NCBI GenBank assembly: GCA_016213245.1
Contig: JACRBC010000055.1
Span: 1-64,000, forward strand
DNA length: 64,000 nt
Reading direction: 5' to 3'
DNA from: Candidatus Solibacter usitatus
GTDB lineage: Bacteria; Acidobacteriota; Terriglobia; Bryobacterales; Bryobacteraceae
Every line of letters starts with the position of its first letter. Positions within the stretch are counted from its first letter, which is position 1. A model generated the notes under the pieces. It searched no databases, was not told the DNA's origin, and saw nothing but the letters and a program-made list of their open reading frames with translations. The position numbers and the translations under genes were made by a program. Below, piece by piece: positions 52,747 through 61,809 of this stretch.

Positions 52747-53462
52747 TGTGGATTCTCCTTGGTGGTTGAAATCAGCGACAGGCCGCGAGGCCGGTTGAGC
52801 CTCCGCCACAGCGCCTCATAGCGCGCCGGGTCCAGCGCCTGCTTGAGCTGGAAACTGAAAGTGCCGTCCTTCTCGAGCGAGTCCAGGGCGAAGTCGAACG
52901 GGCCGCTGCTGGAGACGTTGCGGATATCGGCGTCGCGCCATGTGCGCGACTCGCCGGTGACCGCGGTCTTGTACACGATACGCTCCGGAAAGACGGCCAG
53001 AACGCCTTCCGAGCCGCGGATGGCGCGCACGCGCTTCACCGGGACTCGCCACTCCGGCGTGCCGGAGAGATCTCCCAGGCGCGCGACGAAGCGCTGGTCC
53101 AGGTTCCCGCTGAGGGCCTTGTAGAGCGGCATCAGGTCCGGCTTGCCGTCAAGCGTGAAGTCGAAGGGCCGATCCTTGCCCGCCAGCGCCGGGCGGTCCT
53201 TGTAGGAGAGCAGGCGGATGAGGCGGCCGTCGGTGAGTTCCAATTGCTGGATGTCGTCGTAGCTCCACTGCAACTGGTGCTTTGTCTTCTTCCCGCCGAT
53301 CTGCGAGAACGACACGCCCTCGGGCGAGAAGCGCAACATGCCGGCGCAGCCGCCGCGCCAGTGGTCGTGGCGCGCGGGGTACTCGAAGCCCGCCGCGCGC
53401 AGGCCGGCAGGCGCCAGGATCGCCATCAGGAAGATAGCTGTTTCTTTAACTCGAAGTTCCAT
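52743..53462 (-). CDS. Uncharacterised secreted protein of the cus operon
   Basis: About 239 residues. ETAIFLMAILAPAGLRAAGF is a signal peptide. The rest is beta-rich with charged turns (WRGGCAGMLRFSPEGVSFSQ, SYDDIQQLELTDGRLIRLLS), perhaps PH-like or membrane-proximal domains repeated twice. No family is recognised. ATG 53462 lies within the last codons of cusA, with GAGG a few bases upstream; the GTG at 53468 is an alternative. Coupled to cusA and to the DUF5818 gene. Confidence 0.7.
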   Translation of the reverse strand: MELRVKETAIFLMAILAPAGLRAAGFEYPARHDHWRGGCAGMLRFSPEGVSFSQIGGKKTKHQLQWSYDDIQQLELTDGRLIRLLSYKDRPALAGKDRPFDFTLDGKPDLMPLYKALSGNLDQRFVARLGDLSGTPEWRVPVKRVRAIRGSEGVLAVFPERIVYKTAVTGESRTWRDADIRNVSSSGPFDFALDSLEKDGTFSFQLKQALDPARYEALWRRLNRPRGLSLISTTKENPQ

Positions 53463-56400
53463 TTCCACACCTCATAGATAGCCGGATAAACGAGCAGTTC
53501 GAGCGCGAAGGACGTAAAGATGCCGCCGACCATCGGCGCGGCGATGCGCTTCATCACGTCGGCTCCGGCGCCGGCGGACCACATGATGGGCGCCAGGCCC
53601 ACGAACATCGTGGCTACGGTCATGAACTTGGGCCGGATGCGCTTCACCGCGCCGTGCAGGATGCACACCTCCAGGTCGCGCTGGCTATTGAGCCGCCCAT
53701 TCTTGCGGGCGTCCTCGTAGGCCAGGTCGAGGTACAGCAGCATGAAGACGCCGGTCTCGGCGTCGACGCCCAACAAGGCGATCAGGCCGACCCAGACGCC
53801 GATGCTCATGTTGTAGCCCAGCCAGTAGAGCAGCCAGATGGCGCCGACCGCGGAGAAGGGCACGGCCAGCAGGATGATGGAGGTCTTGGCCAGCGACTTC
53901 GTGTTCATGTAGAGCAGCACGACGATCAGGAACAGCGTCAGCGGCAGGACGAACTTCAGCCGCTCGCGCACGCGCTCCATGGCCTCGTACTGGCCGCTCC
54001 ACTGCAACGAGTAGCCGGCGGGCAGCTTCATCTTGTCGCGCAGCAGGGCCTTGCCCTCGTCGACATAGCCGCCGATGTCGCGGTCGGTGATGTCCACGTA
54101 GACATAGCCGGTCAACATGCCGTTTTCGTCGCGCAGCATGGAGGGGCCGGAGGCCATCTTGACCTCCGCCAGTTGCGAAAGCGGCACCTGGACGGCGCCG
54201 TTCATGACGGGCACCAGCACGCGCTTCAGGCTGCCGACATCGGAGCGATAGTCGCGCTGGTAGCGGACGTTGACCGGGTAGCGCTCGCGGCCCTCGATGG
54301 TGGTGGTGACGTTGTCGCCGCCGATGGCCGACATCACCACCATCTGCGCGTCCTCGATGGAGAGGCCGTAGCGGGCCAGTTCCTCGCGCTTCCAGTCGAA
54401 GTCGAGGAAGTAACCGCCGCCGGTGCGCTCCGCAAAGACGCTGCGCGTGCCGCTGACGCCTTTCAGCAGACGCTCGATGCCGGTGCCGATGCGTTCGATC
54501 TCGTTGATGTCCGCCCCGTAGACCTTGATGCCCACCGGCGTGCGGATGCCGGTGGTGAGCATGTCGATGCGGGCCTTGATGGGCATGGTCCAGGCGTTGG
54601 AGACGCCGGGGATGGAGAGCCGGGCGTTCATCTCCTCCACCAGTTTTTCGGTGGTCAGCCCGGCGCGCCACTTCGTCTTGGGCTTGAGCAGGATGACCGT
54701 CTCGAACATGGAGAAGGGCGCCGGGTCGGTGGAAGTCTCCGCGCGGCCGGCCTTGCCGAAGACGCGGTCGACCTCCGGGAAGGACTTGATCAGCCGGTCC
54801 TGCAACTGCAAGAGCCGCTCGGCCTCGCCGACCGAGAGCCCGGGCATGGTGGTGGGCATGTAGAGCAGGGAGCCCTCGTCCAGCGGCGGCATGAACTCGC
54901 TGCCGAGCTGCCTGTAGATCGGAACGGTGACGGCCACCAGCGCCAGCGCCGCCAGAATGACGGCGTACTTCCAGCGCAGTGCGAGAGCGCAGATGGGCTC
55001 GTAGATCCAGATGAGCAGGCGGCTGACGGGGTGCTTCTCCTCGGCGTGGATCTTACCCACCAGCACGGCGTTGGCCGTGCGGGCCAGCCAGCGGGGCCGG
55101 AACTCGAACTGCTTCATGTGGGTGAACAGCAGCCGCATGGCGGGGTCGAGCGTGATGGCCAGGAAGGCGGCCACGATCATGGTGAAGTTCTTGGTGTAGG
55201 CCAGCGGCTTGAAGAGCCGCCCCTCCTGGGCTTCCAGCGCCAGCACGGGCAGGAAGGAGACGGCGATGACCAGCAGGGCGAAGAAGCTGGGCCCGCCGAC
55301 CTCCTTCACGGCGTCGATGACGACGCGGGTGTAGTCCTCCTTGCGGCCGCCGCGCTCCCACTCCTCGAGCTTCTTGTGCGTCTGCTCGACGACGACGATG
55401 GCGGCGTCCACCATGGCGCCGATGGCGATGGCGATTCCGCCCAGCGACATGATGTTGGAGGTGAGCCCCATGGCGCGCATGGGGATGAAGCTGATGATCA
55501 CCGCCACCGGGATGGTGATGATGGGGATCAGCGCGCTGGGAATGTGCCAGAGGAAGATCAGGATCACCACCGACACGATGGCCAGTTCCTCGAGCAGGGT
55601 GTGCTTGAGGTTGTCGATGGAGCGCAGGATCAGCTCGCTGCGGTCGTAGGTGGTGACGATCTGAACGCCGGCCGGCAGCCCGGGCTTGATCTCCTCGATC
55701 CGCGCCTTGACGCGGTCGATCACCTTCAACGCATTCTCGCCCTGGCGCATGACGACGATGCCGGCGGCCATGTCGCCTTTGCCGTCCAGGTCGGTGACGC
55801 CGCGGCGGATGTCGGGACCGAGCGAGACGCGGCCGACGTCCTTCACGCGCACCGGGACGCCGTTGTCGCTGGCGGCCAGCACGATGCCCCCGATGTCGTC
55901 GACCGACTTGGCGTAGCCCCGGCCGCGGACCATGTACTCGGCTCCGGCGAACTCCACCAGCCGGCCGCCGGCGTCGTCGTTGCCCTTGCGCACGGCTTCG
56001 ACCACGGTCCGCATGGGCAGGTTGTAGGAGCGCAGCTTGTTGGGGTCCACCTGGACCTGGTACTGGCGCACGAAGCCGCCCACCGGGGCCACCTCGGCCA
56101 CGCCGGGGACGGACTTGAGGTGGTAGCGCAGATACCAGTCCTGGTAACTTCTGAGGTCGGCCAGCGAGTGCTTGCCGGTGGTGTCGACCAGGGCGTACTG
56201 GAAGACCCAGCCGAGGCCGGTGGCGTCGGGGCCGAGCTCGGTGTTCACGCCCTTGGGCAGCTTGGGGAGGACGCCGGAGAGGTATTCGAGCGTGCGCGAG
56301 CGGGCCCAGTAGATGTCTGTGCCCTCCTCGAAGATGACGTAGACGTAGGAGTAGCCGAAGTCGGAGAAGCCGCGGACGTCCTTTACCTTGGGCGCGCCGA

Positions 56401-56617
56401 GCATGGCGGTGACGATGGGGTAGGTGACCTGGTCCTCGACGATGTCGGGACTGCGGTCCCAACGCGAGTAGATGATCACCTGGGTGTCGCTCAAGTCGGG
56501 GATGGCGTCCAGCGGGACGTTCAGCATGGACCACCAGCCGCCGGCCACCGCCGAGGCGGTGAGCAGCAGCACGATGAGCCGGTTGCGGGCGCAGAACTCG
56601 ATGATGCGTCCGATCAT
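53426..56617 (-). CDS. cusA: Heavy-metal efflux RND transporter, CusA/CzcA type
   Basis: A 1063-residue inner-membrane pump. It has the RND layout: helix 1 (NRLIVLLLTASAVAGGWW), porter domains, central helices (VSVVILIFLWHIPSALIPII), a second periplasmic region and C-terminal helices. DAIPDLSDTQVIIYSRW and GRAETSTDPAPFSMFETVIL are CusA/CzcA marks; the Met in PFSMFE is at the position of a CusA copper/silver Met, which favours monovalent metal. A second candidate Met lies in ARIDMLTTGIRTP, while the third CusA Met appears to be Leu (RYGLSIEDAQ). It overlaps cusB by ATGA. Confidence 0.9.
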   Translation of the reverse strand: MIGRIIEFCARNRLIVLLLTASAVAGGWWSMLNVPLDAIPDLSDTQVIIYSRWDRSPDIVEDQVTYPIVTAMLGAPKVKDVRGFSDFGYSYVYVIFEEGTDIYWARSRTLEYLSGVLPKLPKGVNTELGPDATGLGWVFQYALVDTTGKHSLADLRSYQDWYLRYHLKSVPGVAEVAPVGGFVRQYQVQVDPNKLRSYNLPMRTVVEAVRKGNDDAGGRLVEFAGAEYMVRGRGYAKSVDDIGGIVLAASDNGVPVRVKDVGRVSLGPDIRRGVTDLDGKGDMAAGIVVMRQGENALKVIDRVKARIEEIKPGLPAGVQIVTTYDRSELILRSIDNLKHTLLEELAIVSVVILIFLWHIPSALIPIITIPVAVIISFIPMRAMGLTSNIMSLGGIAIAIGAMVDAAIVVVEQTHKKLEEWERGGRKEDYTRVVIDAVKEVGGPSFFALLVIAVSFLPVLALEAQEGRLFKPLAYTKNFTMIVAAFLAITLDPAMRLLFTHMKQFEFRPRWLARTANAVLVGKIHAEEKHPVSRLLIWIYEPICALALRWKYAVILAALALVAVTVPIYRQLGSEFMPPLDEGSLLYMPTTMPGLSVGEAERLLQLQDRLIKSFPEVDRVFGKAGRAETSTDPAPFSMFETVILLKPKTKWRAGLTTEKLVEEMNARLSIPGVSNAWTMPIKARIDMLTTGIRTPVGIKVYGADINEIERIGTGIERLLKGVSGTRSVFAERTGGGYFLDFDWKREELARYGLSIEDAQMVVMSAIGGDNVTTTIEGRERYPVNVRYQRDYRSDVGSLKRVLVPVMNGAVQVPLSQLAEVKMASGPSMLRDENGMLTGYVYVDITDRDIGGYVDEGKALLRDKMKLPAGYSLQWSGQYEAMERVRERLKFVLPLTLFLIVVLLYMNTKSLAKTSIILLAVPFSAVGAIWLLYWLGYNMSIGVWVGLIALLGVDAETGVFMLLYLDLAYEDARKNGRLNSQRDLEVCILHGAVKRIRPKFMTVATMFVGLAPIMWSAGAGADVMKRIAAPMVGGIFTSFALELLVYPAIYEVWKWNFELKKQLSS

Positions 56618-57969
56618 TTGGCGCCGCTCCTCATGCGGCTCTCGCTGTCGATGAGGAAGGCGCCGCTGATGACGATGCGCTCGCCGGGCTTGAGGCCGGA
56701 GAGGATCTCGACGCGGCCGTCGTAGCGCTCGCCGGCCTCAACCTTGCGCGGTTCGAACTTGCCCTCGCCGAGGTCGATGTAGACCACCTGCATCTTGCCG
56801 GTGTCGATGACGGCGTCCTCGGGAACGGAGAGGCGTGCCGCGCCGCCGAGGGTGAACTCGACGTTCATGAACTGATCGGGGCGCAGGGCGAAATCGGGAT
56901 TGTCGGCCTCCAGGCGGACCTTGAGGGTGCGGGTCTGCGAGTCGATCTGCGGCAGGATGTTGGTGACGCGGGCGCGGAACCTGCGGCCGGGAGCATGGGC
57001 GGGCTCCACCACCGCGGCCTGGCCGAGGCGGATCCGCGCGGCGTCGCTCTCGAAGATGTCGGCGATGATCCAGACGTGGCTGAGGTCGGCCAGCGTGTAG
57101 AGGTCCATGTCGGGCTTAGCCATCTGGGAGGCGAAGGCCTTGCGCTCGATGACGAAGCCGGTTTCAGGGGAGGCGAGGGTGGTGGCGTGCAGCGGCTGGC
57201 CGGTCTTTTCGAGCTGCGCGATGGCGGCGGGCGTCATGCCCCAGTGGTGTTCCAGGCGCAGGCGGGCTGCGTCGGCCAGCGAGGAGTTGGAGTGCGAAAC
57301 GCCCGGGACGGGGGAGTGGGCGAGGGTCTCCTTCGCCTTGAGGGCCAGCAGGTACTCCTGCTGGCTGGCGACGAGCTCGGGGCTATAGAGGGTGAGCAGC
57401 GGCTCGCCCTTCTGCACCAGGCGGCCGGTGAAGTCGACGTTCACCTTTTCGATCCAGCCTTCAAACCGGGTCTGGACGCGGATGATGCGCGTCTCGTCGA
57501 CCGCCACGCGGCCGGGGACGCGCAGGGCCTCGGTGGCCGGACGGACCTCGGCGAGGCCGGTCTTGAGGCCGATCCACTGGCGCTTTTCGGCGGGGATCAT
57601 GACCAGGCCGGGGTTTGCCTGCTCGTAGATGGGCTGGAGTTCGTTGCCGGTCTCAGGGTTCAGGCCGGGCTTGTCGCTGCGATAGGCGGGCGAGCGCGGG
57701 TCCTGATAGTAGAGCACGCGGCCTTGCGGCTGAGGCGCGGCGGGGTTATCGTCGGGGACCATTCTCATGCCGCAGATGGGGCAGTCGCCGGGCTTGTCCG
57801 ACTTGACGTGCGGGTGCATGGGGCAGTGGTAGCCGCGCTTCTCTGCGTGTTTTTCGGCGGAGCGCCAGCCGGGCGCGCCGGGTCCATACCAGCGGCCGTA
57901 GCCGTAACCGGCCACGAAACAGGCGGCGGCCAGGAGCAGGACGAGGAGGAGTGCGAAGGTCTTCTTCAT
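56614..57969 (-). CDS. cusB: Periplasmic adaptor of the heavy-metal efflux system, CusB type
   Basis: A 451-residue membrane-fusion protein. After the N-terminal anchor helix (TFALLLVLLLAAACFVAGYG), residues 47-70 carry a heavy-metal-binding domain, YHCPMHPHV followed by CPICGMRM, typical of copper-handling adaptors. The barrel-sandwich and helical hairpin follow (FEGWIEKVNVDFTGRLVQKG, PELVASQQEYLLALKAKET), then the membrane-proximal domain. ATG 57969 is preferred over 57993 because the signal helix follows it directly. It lies four bases downstream of cusC. Confidence 0.9.
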   Translation of the reverse strand: MKKTFALLLVLLLAAACFVAGYGYGRWYGPGAPGWRSAEKHAEKRGYHCPMHPHVKSDKPGDCPICGMRMVPDDNPAAPQPQGRVLYYQDPRSPAYRSDKPGLNPETGNELQPIYEQANPGLVMIPAEKRQWIGLKTGLAEVRPATEALRVPGRVAVDETRIIRVQTRFEGWIEKVNVDFTGRLVQKGEPLLTLYSPELVASQQEYLLALKAKETLAHSPVPGVSHSNSSLADAARLRLEHHWGMTPAAIAQLEKTGQPLHATTLASPETGFVIERKAFASQMAKPDMDLYTLADLSHVWIIADIFESDAARIRLGQAAVVEPAHAPGRRFRARVTNILPQIDSQTRTLKVRLEADNPDFALRPDQFMNVEFTLGGAARLSVPEDAVIDTGKMQVVYIDLGEGKFEPRKVEAGERYDGRVEILSGLKPGERIVISGAFLIDSESRMRSGAK

Positions 57970-57973
57970 GGCG

Positions 57974-59206
57974 TTACTCCGGCAGCAGCACAAGGCCGGT
58001 CATCTCTTCCAGGCGAATCAGCGAGAGATGGTAGTCCATCAGGGACTCGTGATAACTCATCTCGGCCTCGAGGACGGCCATCAGGTTCATCAGCACGGTG
58101 AGGAAGTCCACCTGGCCGGTCTCATACGAGTTGAGCGAGGACTCCAGCGTCAGAGCGGCCTGGGGCATGAGCGTGGTGGAGTAGATGCGCACCAGCTTCC
58201 AGGCGGCGGCGCTCATCAGCCAGTCGTCCTTGATCTTGAACAGCAAGGTGTTGCCGGTGGCCTGGTAGCTGCGGCGGGCGGCTTCGAGCGAGTGGGCCTG
58301 CTCGGCCACGGCGGCGCGCTGGCGGTTGCGGGTGAAGATGGGCAGGTTGAAGTCGACCTTGGCCATGAACATGGGCGGCATGGAGCCCATGTTGTAGTAG
58401 CCGGCCGAGACGGTGTAGTCGGGCGAGCCCTCCTTGCGGGCGAGGTTCAGGGCGAGCTCGGTGCGCTCGATGTTGTGGCGGTCCCGCAGCAGCATGGGGG
58501 ACCACGCCTTGGCCTGCTCGTAGAGCCGGTCGAGGGTGATGATGGACTCCTCCGGCTCGATGTCGGGGGGCTCGGGCACGGGCGTTTCCAGCGGCCGCGC
58601 GCAGAGCATGTTGATCTCGGCCTCGCGGCTGCGCTTCTCCTGCTCGGACTTGGTGAGCCGGGCTTCGAGCAGGGTCAACTGCGTCTGGGCCTTCAGCAGG
58701 TCCTGCTGGGCCGCCTTGGCGACGGCGTAGCGCGCCTCGGTCACTTTGAGGACACGCTCCAGCAGATCGCGGTTGCGCTCCAGGATGCCGGTCAGCGCGT
58801 AGGCGTGGTGCAACTGGTGCCAGGCGGTCTTCAGGCGGGCGATGACGGAGAGCTGCGCCTGCCAGTACTCCTGCGACATGGCGTCGGCCTCTTTCAGGGC
58901 CACACGCTCGCGCAGGCCGAGCTTGCCGGCGGCGGGCAAGGTCTGGGAGACCATGAAGCCGATGTTGGCGGTGGGCTCCATCCCCAGCCCCTGGCCGGGC
59001 AGCGGGCCGCCGGCGCTCTGGTAGCCGATGCCGAGCATGGGATCGGGGCGGCTCCGCTCCATGGCGGGCTTCTGGCGCGCGGCCTCGAGTTTCTTGCGCG
59101 CGGCGAGGATCTCCGGGTTCCGGAGCAGGGCCTGGTCGATTAAATCCTTGATGCCGCCGGCGTCCTGTGGCGCCAGCAGGCCAAGCAATAGGAATGCCTG
59201 GAACAT
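57974..59206 (-). CDS. cusC: TolC-family outer-membrane component, CusC type
   Basis: A 410-residue outer-membrane efflux protein with a short signal. It shows the OEP repeat pattern: LIDQALLRNPEILAARKKLE, VAKAAQQDLLKAQTQL, MAKVDFNLPIFTRNRQRAA and SYETGQVDFLTVLMNLMAVL. A Met-rich patch (YYNMGSMPPMFMAK) may interact with metal. ATG 59206 has AGGGAG eight bases before it; the GTG at 59212 is an alternative. It precedes cusB and follows the Cys-rich gene. Confidence 0.88.
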   Translation of the reverse strand: MFQAFLLLGLLAPQDAGGIKDLIDQALLRNPEILAARKKLEAARQKPAMERSRPDPMLGIGYQSAGGPLPGQGLGMEPTANIGFMVSQTLPAAGKLGLRERVALKEADAMSQEYWQAQLSVIARLKTAWHQLHHAYALTGILERNRDLLERVLKVTEARYAVAKAAQQDLLKAQTQLTLLEARLTKSEQEKRSREAEINMLCARPLETPVPEPPDIEPEESIITLDRLYEQAKAWSPMLLRDRHNIERTELALNLARKEGSPDYTVSAGYYNMGSMPPMFMAKVDFNLPIFTRNRQRAAVAEQAHSLEAARRSYQATGNTLLFKIKDDWLMSAAAWKLVRIYSTTLMPQAALTLESSLNSYETGQVDFLTVLMNLMAVLEAEMSYHESLMDYHLSLIRLEEMTGLVLLPE

Positions 59207-59270
59207 AGACACGTCTCCCTGACAACAACTTTACGTGAACGGGTGGAAAAGTCCGCGAGAGGGGGACGGA

Positions 59271-59633
59271 TCAGAGCAGAAGTGTCGAGAGGGAGAGGTA
59301 AAGAGGCGGTGGGGAAGCGGCCAAAATGACATTGGCCAGGAGGACCGGCTGGTGCGGGGCGGGCAGATCAACCGACGCCGGCAGGCCGGCGGCGGCGCCG
59401 GGCGGGGTGATGGCCAAATCCTGCTTGGCGTCCTTGCCTTCGACGGCGGCATCGCCGGCGGGCTGCCAGGAGCAGGATTTCTCTGGGCCGTGGACCGGCT
59501 TGGGCTTCGGGCAGCAGTCGTGGCCGCAGTGTTTGGCGGTTTCCTGCTTCGGCTGGCAGTTGCGGCAGGGGGCGGCCACCATGCTCAGGCTGAGCAGGAG
59601 GACCGCGCCGAGTTTGAGCCACTTCAAAGCCAT
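59271..59633 (-). CDS. Small Cys-rich secreted protein heading the cus operon
   Basis: A 120-residue protein. The signal MALKWLKLGAVLLLSLSMVA is followed by six cysteines in 32 residues (CRNC, HCGHDCC, C at 54) with His residues between them. The tail ends SPPPLYLSLSTLLL, a hydrophobic end seen in small proteins next to copper RND operons. It probably binds or senses copper in the periplasm; this is inferred from cysteines and context. It lies 64 bases before cusC. Confidence 0.7.
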   Translation of the reverse strand: MALKWLKLGAVLLLSLSMVAAPCRNCQPKQETAKHCGHDCCPKPKPVHGPEKSCSWQPAGDAAVEGKDAKQDLAITPPGAAAGLPASVDLPAPHQPVLLANVILAASPPPLYLSLSTLLL

Positions 59634-59696
59634 ACAACCAATTCCAGAATATCAGTGTTCTGCTACAGTTGAAAGACGTATCTGGAGGCAAAAGGG

Positions 59697-60734
59697 ATGC
59701 AAACCACCTCACGCCGCGGCTTTACGTCCGCGCTTTTGGCCGCTCCGGCGGTGTTTGGAAGCGACAAATCCGCCAGCAGACGCCCGGTGACGGGCAGCGG
59801 CGCGCACCGCTTTGAAGTGATCCACGACTGGGGCGAACTGCCACGCACGATCCGCTACGGCAACACGCACGGCGTGTGCGTGGACGCGCAGGGCCATGTC
59901 TACATCCACCACACGGTGAACGCCGCGTCGGAGTCCGACGACACGATGGTGGTGTTCGACCGCAAGGGCAAATTCGTGCGGAGCTGGGGCAAGGAGTTCA
60001 AGGGCGGAGCGCACGGGCTGACGATCCACAAGGAGGGGAGCGAGGAGTTCCTGTACCTGTGCGACACCAAGCGGGCGCTGGTGGCCAAGTACTCGCTGAA
60101 GGGCGAGAAGGTGTGGGAGACGGGCTATCCGGAGGAGTCGCCGAACTACAAGCCGGGAGCGGACGGCAAGCGGATCAAGTACAGCCCGACCAACCTGGCG
60201 ATTGCGCCCAACGGCGACATCTACGTCGGCGACGGCTACGGCTCCAGCTTCGTGAACGTCTACAACCCGAAGGGTGAATTCAAGTTCACCTTTGGCGGCA
60301 AAGGGAAGGCTGCGGGCGAGCTCGATTCGCCGCACGGCATCGCCATCGACACGCGCGGGAGCGAGCCGAAGGTGCTGGTGGCCGACCGCGCGAACCGGCG
60401 TTTCCAGTACTTCAGCCTGGACGGCAAGCACCTGGCGTTCGGCGCCGAGGGGGACGTGAAACTGCCGTGCCACTTCGACCAGCGCAAGGGACTGCTGCTG
60501 GCGCCGGACCTGGAGGCGCGGGTGACGCTGATGGACAAGGACAACAAGGTTCTGGCACAGCTTGGCGACGACGAGTCCAACACGTGGGGCAAGCTGCGCA
60601 AGGAGCCGCGTGAGAAGTTCATTCCGGGCAAGTTCGTCTGCCCGCACTCGGCGTGCTTCGACAAGGACGGCAACATCTTTGTGGTGGAATGGGTGGAGGT
60701 CGGCCGCGTGACGAAGTTGAGGCGGCTGGCCTGA
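59697..60734 (+). CDS. Tat-secreted NHL-type beta-propeller protein
   Basis: A 345-residue protein. TSRRGFTSALLAAPAVFG is a Tat signal. The rest is a six-bladed NHL-like propeller with repeated G-h-x-h-D...G-x-h-Y-h motifs: THGVCVDAQGHVYIHH, PTNLAIAPNGDIYVGDG, PHGIAIDTRGSEPKVLVADR and PHSACFDKDGNIFVVEW. GGAGG is eight bases before the ATG. Its role is unknown; related proteins are secreted lyases or lactonases or binding scaffolds. Divergent from the Cys-rich gene and followed by the GNAT gene nine bases later. Confidence 0.8.
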   Translation: MQTTSRRGFTSALLAAPAVFGSDKSASRRPVTGSGAHRFEVIHDWGELPRTIRYGNTHGVCVDAQGHVYIHHTVNAASESDDTMVVFDRKGKFVRSWGKEFKGGAHGLTIHKEGSEEFLYLCDTKRALVAKYSLKGEKVWETGYPEESPNYKPGADGKRIKYSPTNLAIAPNGDIYVGDGYGSSFVNVYNPKGEFKFTFGGKGKAAGELDSPHGIAIDTRGSEPKVLVADRANRRFQYFSLDGKHLAFGAEGDVKLPCHFDQRKGLLLAPDLEARVTLMDKDNKVLAQLGDDESNTWGKLRKEPREKFIPGKFVCPHSACFDKDGNIFVVEWVEVGRVTKLRRLA

Positions 60735-60743
60735 CCACTCCAC

Positions 60744-61217
60744 ATGGCAGACATCACAATCCGAACGGCCGAGGTGGCCGACGCTGAGTTTCTGGTGCGC
60801 GGCAACGCCGGGATGGCGCTGGAGACCGAGCACCTTTCGCTGGACCTGGACCGGCTGCGGGACGGTGTCCACGCGCTGTTTGAAGAGCCCGCGCGCGGGG
60901 TGTACTACGTGGCCGAGAGCGGCGGCCGGCGCGTGGGGCAGATGATGATCACCTACGAGTGGTCGGACTGGCGCAACGGGAACTTCTGGTGGATCCAGAG
61001 CGTTTGGGTGGAGCCGCAGTTCCGCGGGCAGGGCGTTTTCAAAGCGCTGTACGCCCACGTGGAGAAGCTGGCGCGCGAAGACGGGCGGGTGTGCGGCCTG
61101 CGGCTGTACGTGGAGAACGACAACGCGCGCGCGCAGGCGGCCTATGAGCATTGCGGGATGACGCGCACGGCTTACCAGATGTTTGAAGCGGACTTCGTGC
61201 TGGGCCGCCGCGGGTAG
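60744..61217 (+). CDS. GNAT-family N-acetyltransferase
   Basis: A 157-residue protein. FWWIQSVWVEPQFRGQGVFK contains the acetyl-CoA loop (RGQGV). LRLYVENDNARAQAAYEHCG is the C-terminal motif B. It has no signal and acts in the cytoplasm. Acceptor unknown. Four bases before the DedA gene. Confidence 0.88.
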   Translation: MADITIRTAEVADAEFLVRGNAGMALETEHLSLDLDRLRDGVHALFEEPARGVYYVAESGGRRVGQMMITYEWSDWRNGNFWWIQSVWVEPQFRGQGVFKALYAHVEKLAREDGRVCGLRLYVENDNARAQAAYEHCGMTRTAYQMFEADFVLGRRG

Positions 61218-61221
61218 GGGC

Positions 61222-61809
61222 ATGGAAGTCATCCAGCACTGGATCGCGCAGTACGGCTACTGGGGCATCTCCGCCCTGCTGGCGCTGGGCATCGTCGGCC
61301 TGCCCATTCCGGACGAGACGCTGCTGGCGTTCACCGGATACCTGGTGTTCCGGGGCGAACTGAAGCTGGCTCCGGCGGCGCTGGCCGCGCTGGGCGGCAG
61401 CGTGAGCGGCATCACGGCCAGCTACATTCTGGGCCGCTGGGCAGGCTATCCGCTGCTGCACAAGTACGGCCGCTGGGTGAGGGTCGGCGACGCCGAGATC
61501 AAGCGGGCGCACGACTTCTATCACAGGCTGGGCGGCCTGTCGCTGACGTTCGGCTACTACATCGCCGGCGTGCGCCACTTCACGGCGTTCGTGGCCGGCG
61601 CGTCGCGACTGGAGTTCCCCATCTTCGCCGCGTTCGCCTACTCGGGGGCGTTGATCTGGAGCGCGACGTTTCTCACGCTGGGCTACGTGCTGGGCGAGCG
61701 GTGGAAGGACATCCTCGAACTGGTACACCGCTTCGGCCACATCGCCGGCATTGCAGCCGTGGGGGCGCTGGCCGTGGCGGCCGTGGTGTGGTGGCAGCGG
61801 CGCGCTTAG
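61222..61809 (+). CDS. DedA-family membrane protein
   Basis: A 195-residue membrane protein. GIVGLPIPDETLLAFTGYLV is the first DedA block. GGSVSGITASYILGRWAGYP with its short re-entrant Gly pattern follows, then TFGYYIAGVRHFTAFVAGAS with the conserved Arg. DedA proteins flip or handle polyprenyl or phospholipids. I use ATG 61222, the first after the GNAT stop. It overlaps the convergent kinase gene by four bases. Confidence 0.85.
   Translation: MEVIQHWIAQYGYWGISALLALGIVGLPIPDETLLAFTGYLVFRGELKLAPAALAALGGSVSGITASYILGRWAGYPLLHKYGRWVRVGDAEIKRAHDFYHRLGGLSLTFGYYIAGVRHFTAFVAGASRLEFPIFAAFAYSGALIWSATFLTLGYVLGERWKDILELVHRFGHIAGIAAVGALAVAAVVWWQRRA

Noticed and set aside
53654..56725. 1023-residue plus-strand open frame
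   Set aside because: It is antisense to cusA, which has clear RND motifs. The low-complexity Gly/Asp/Val/His composition indicates a shadow.
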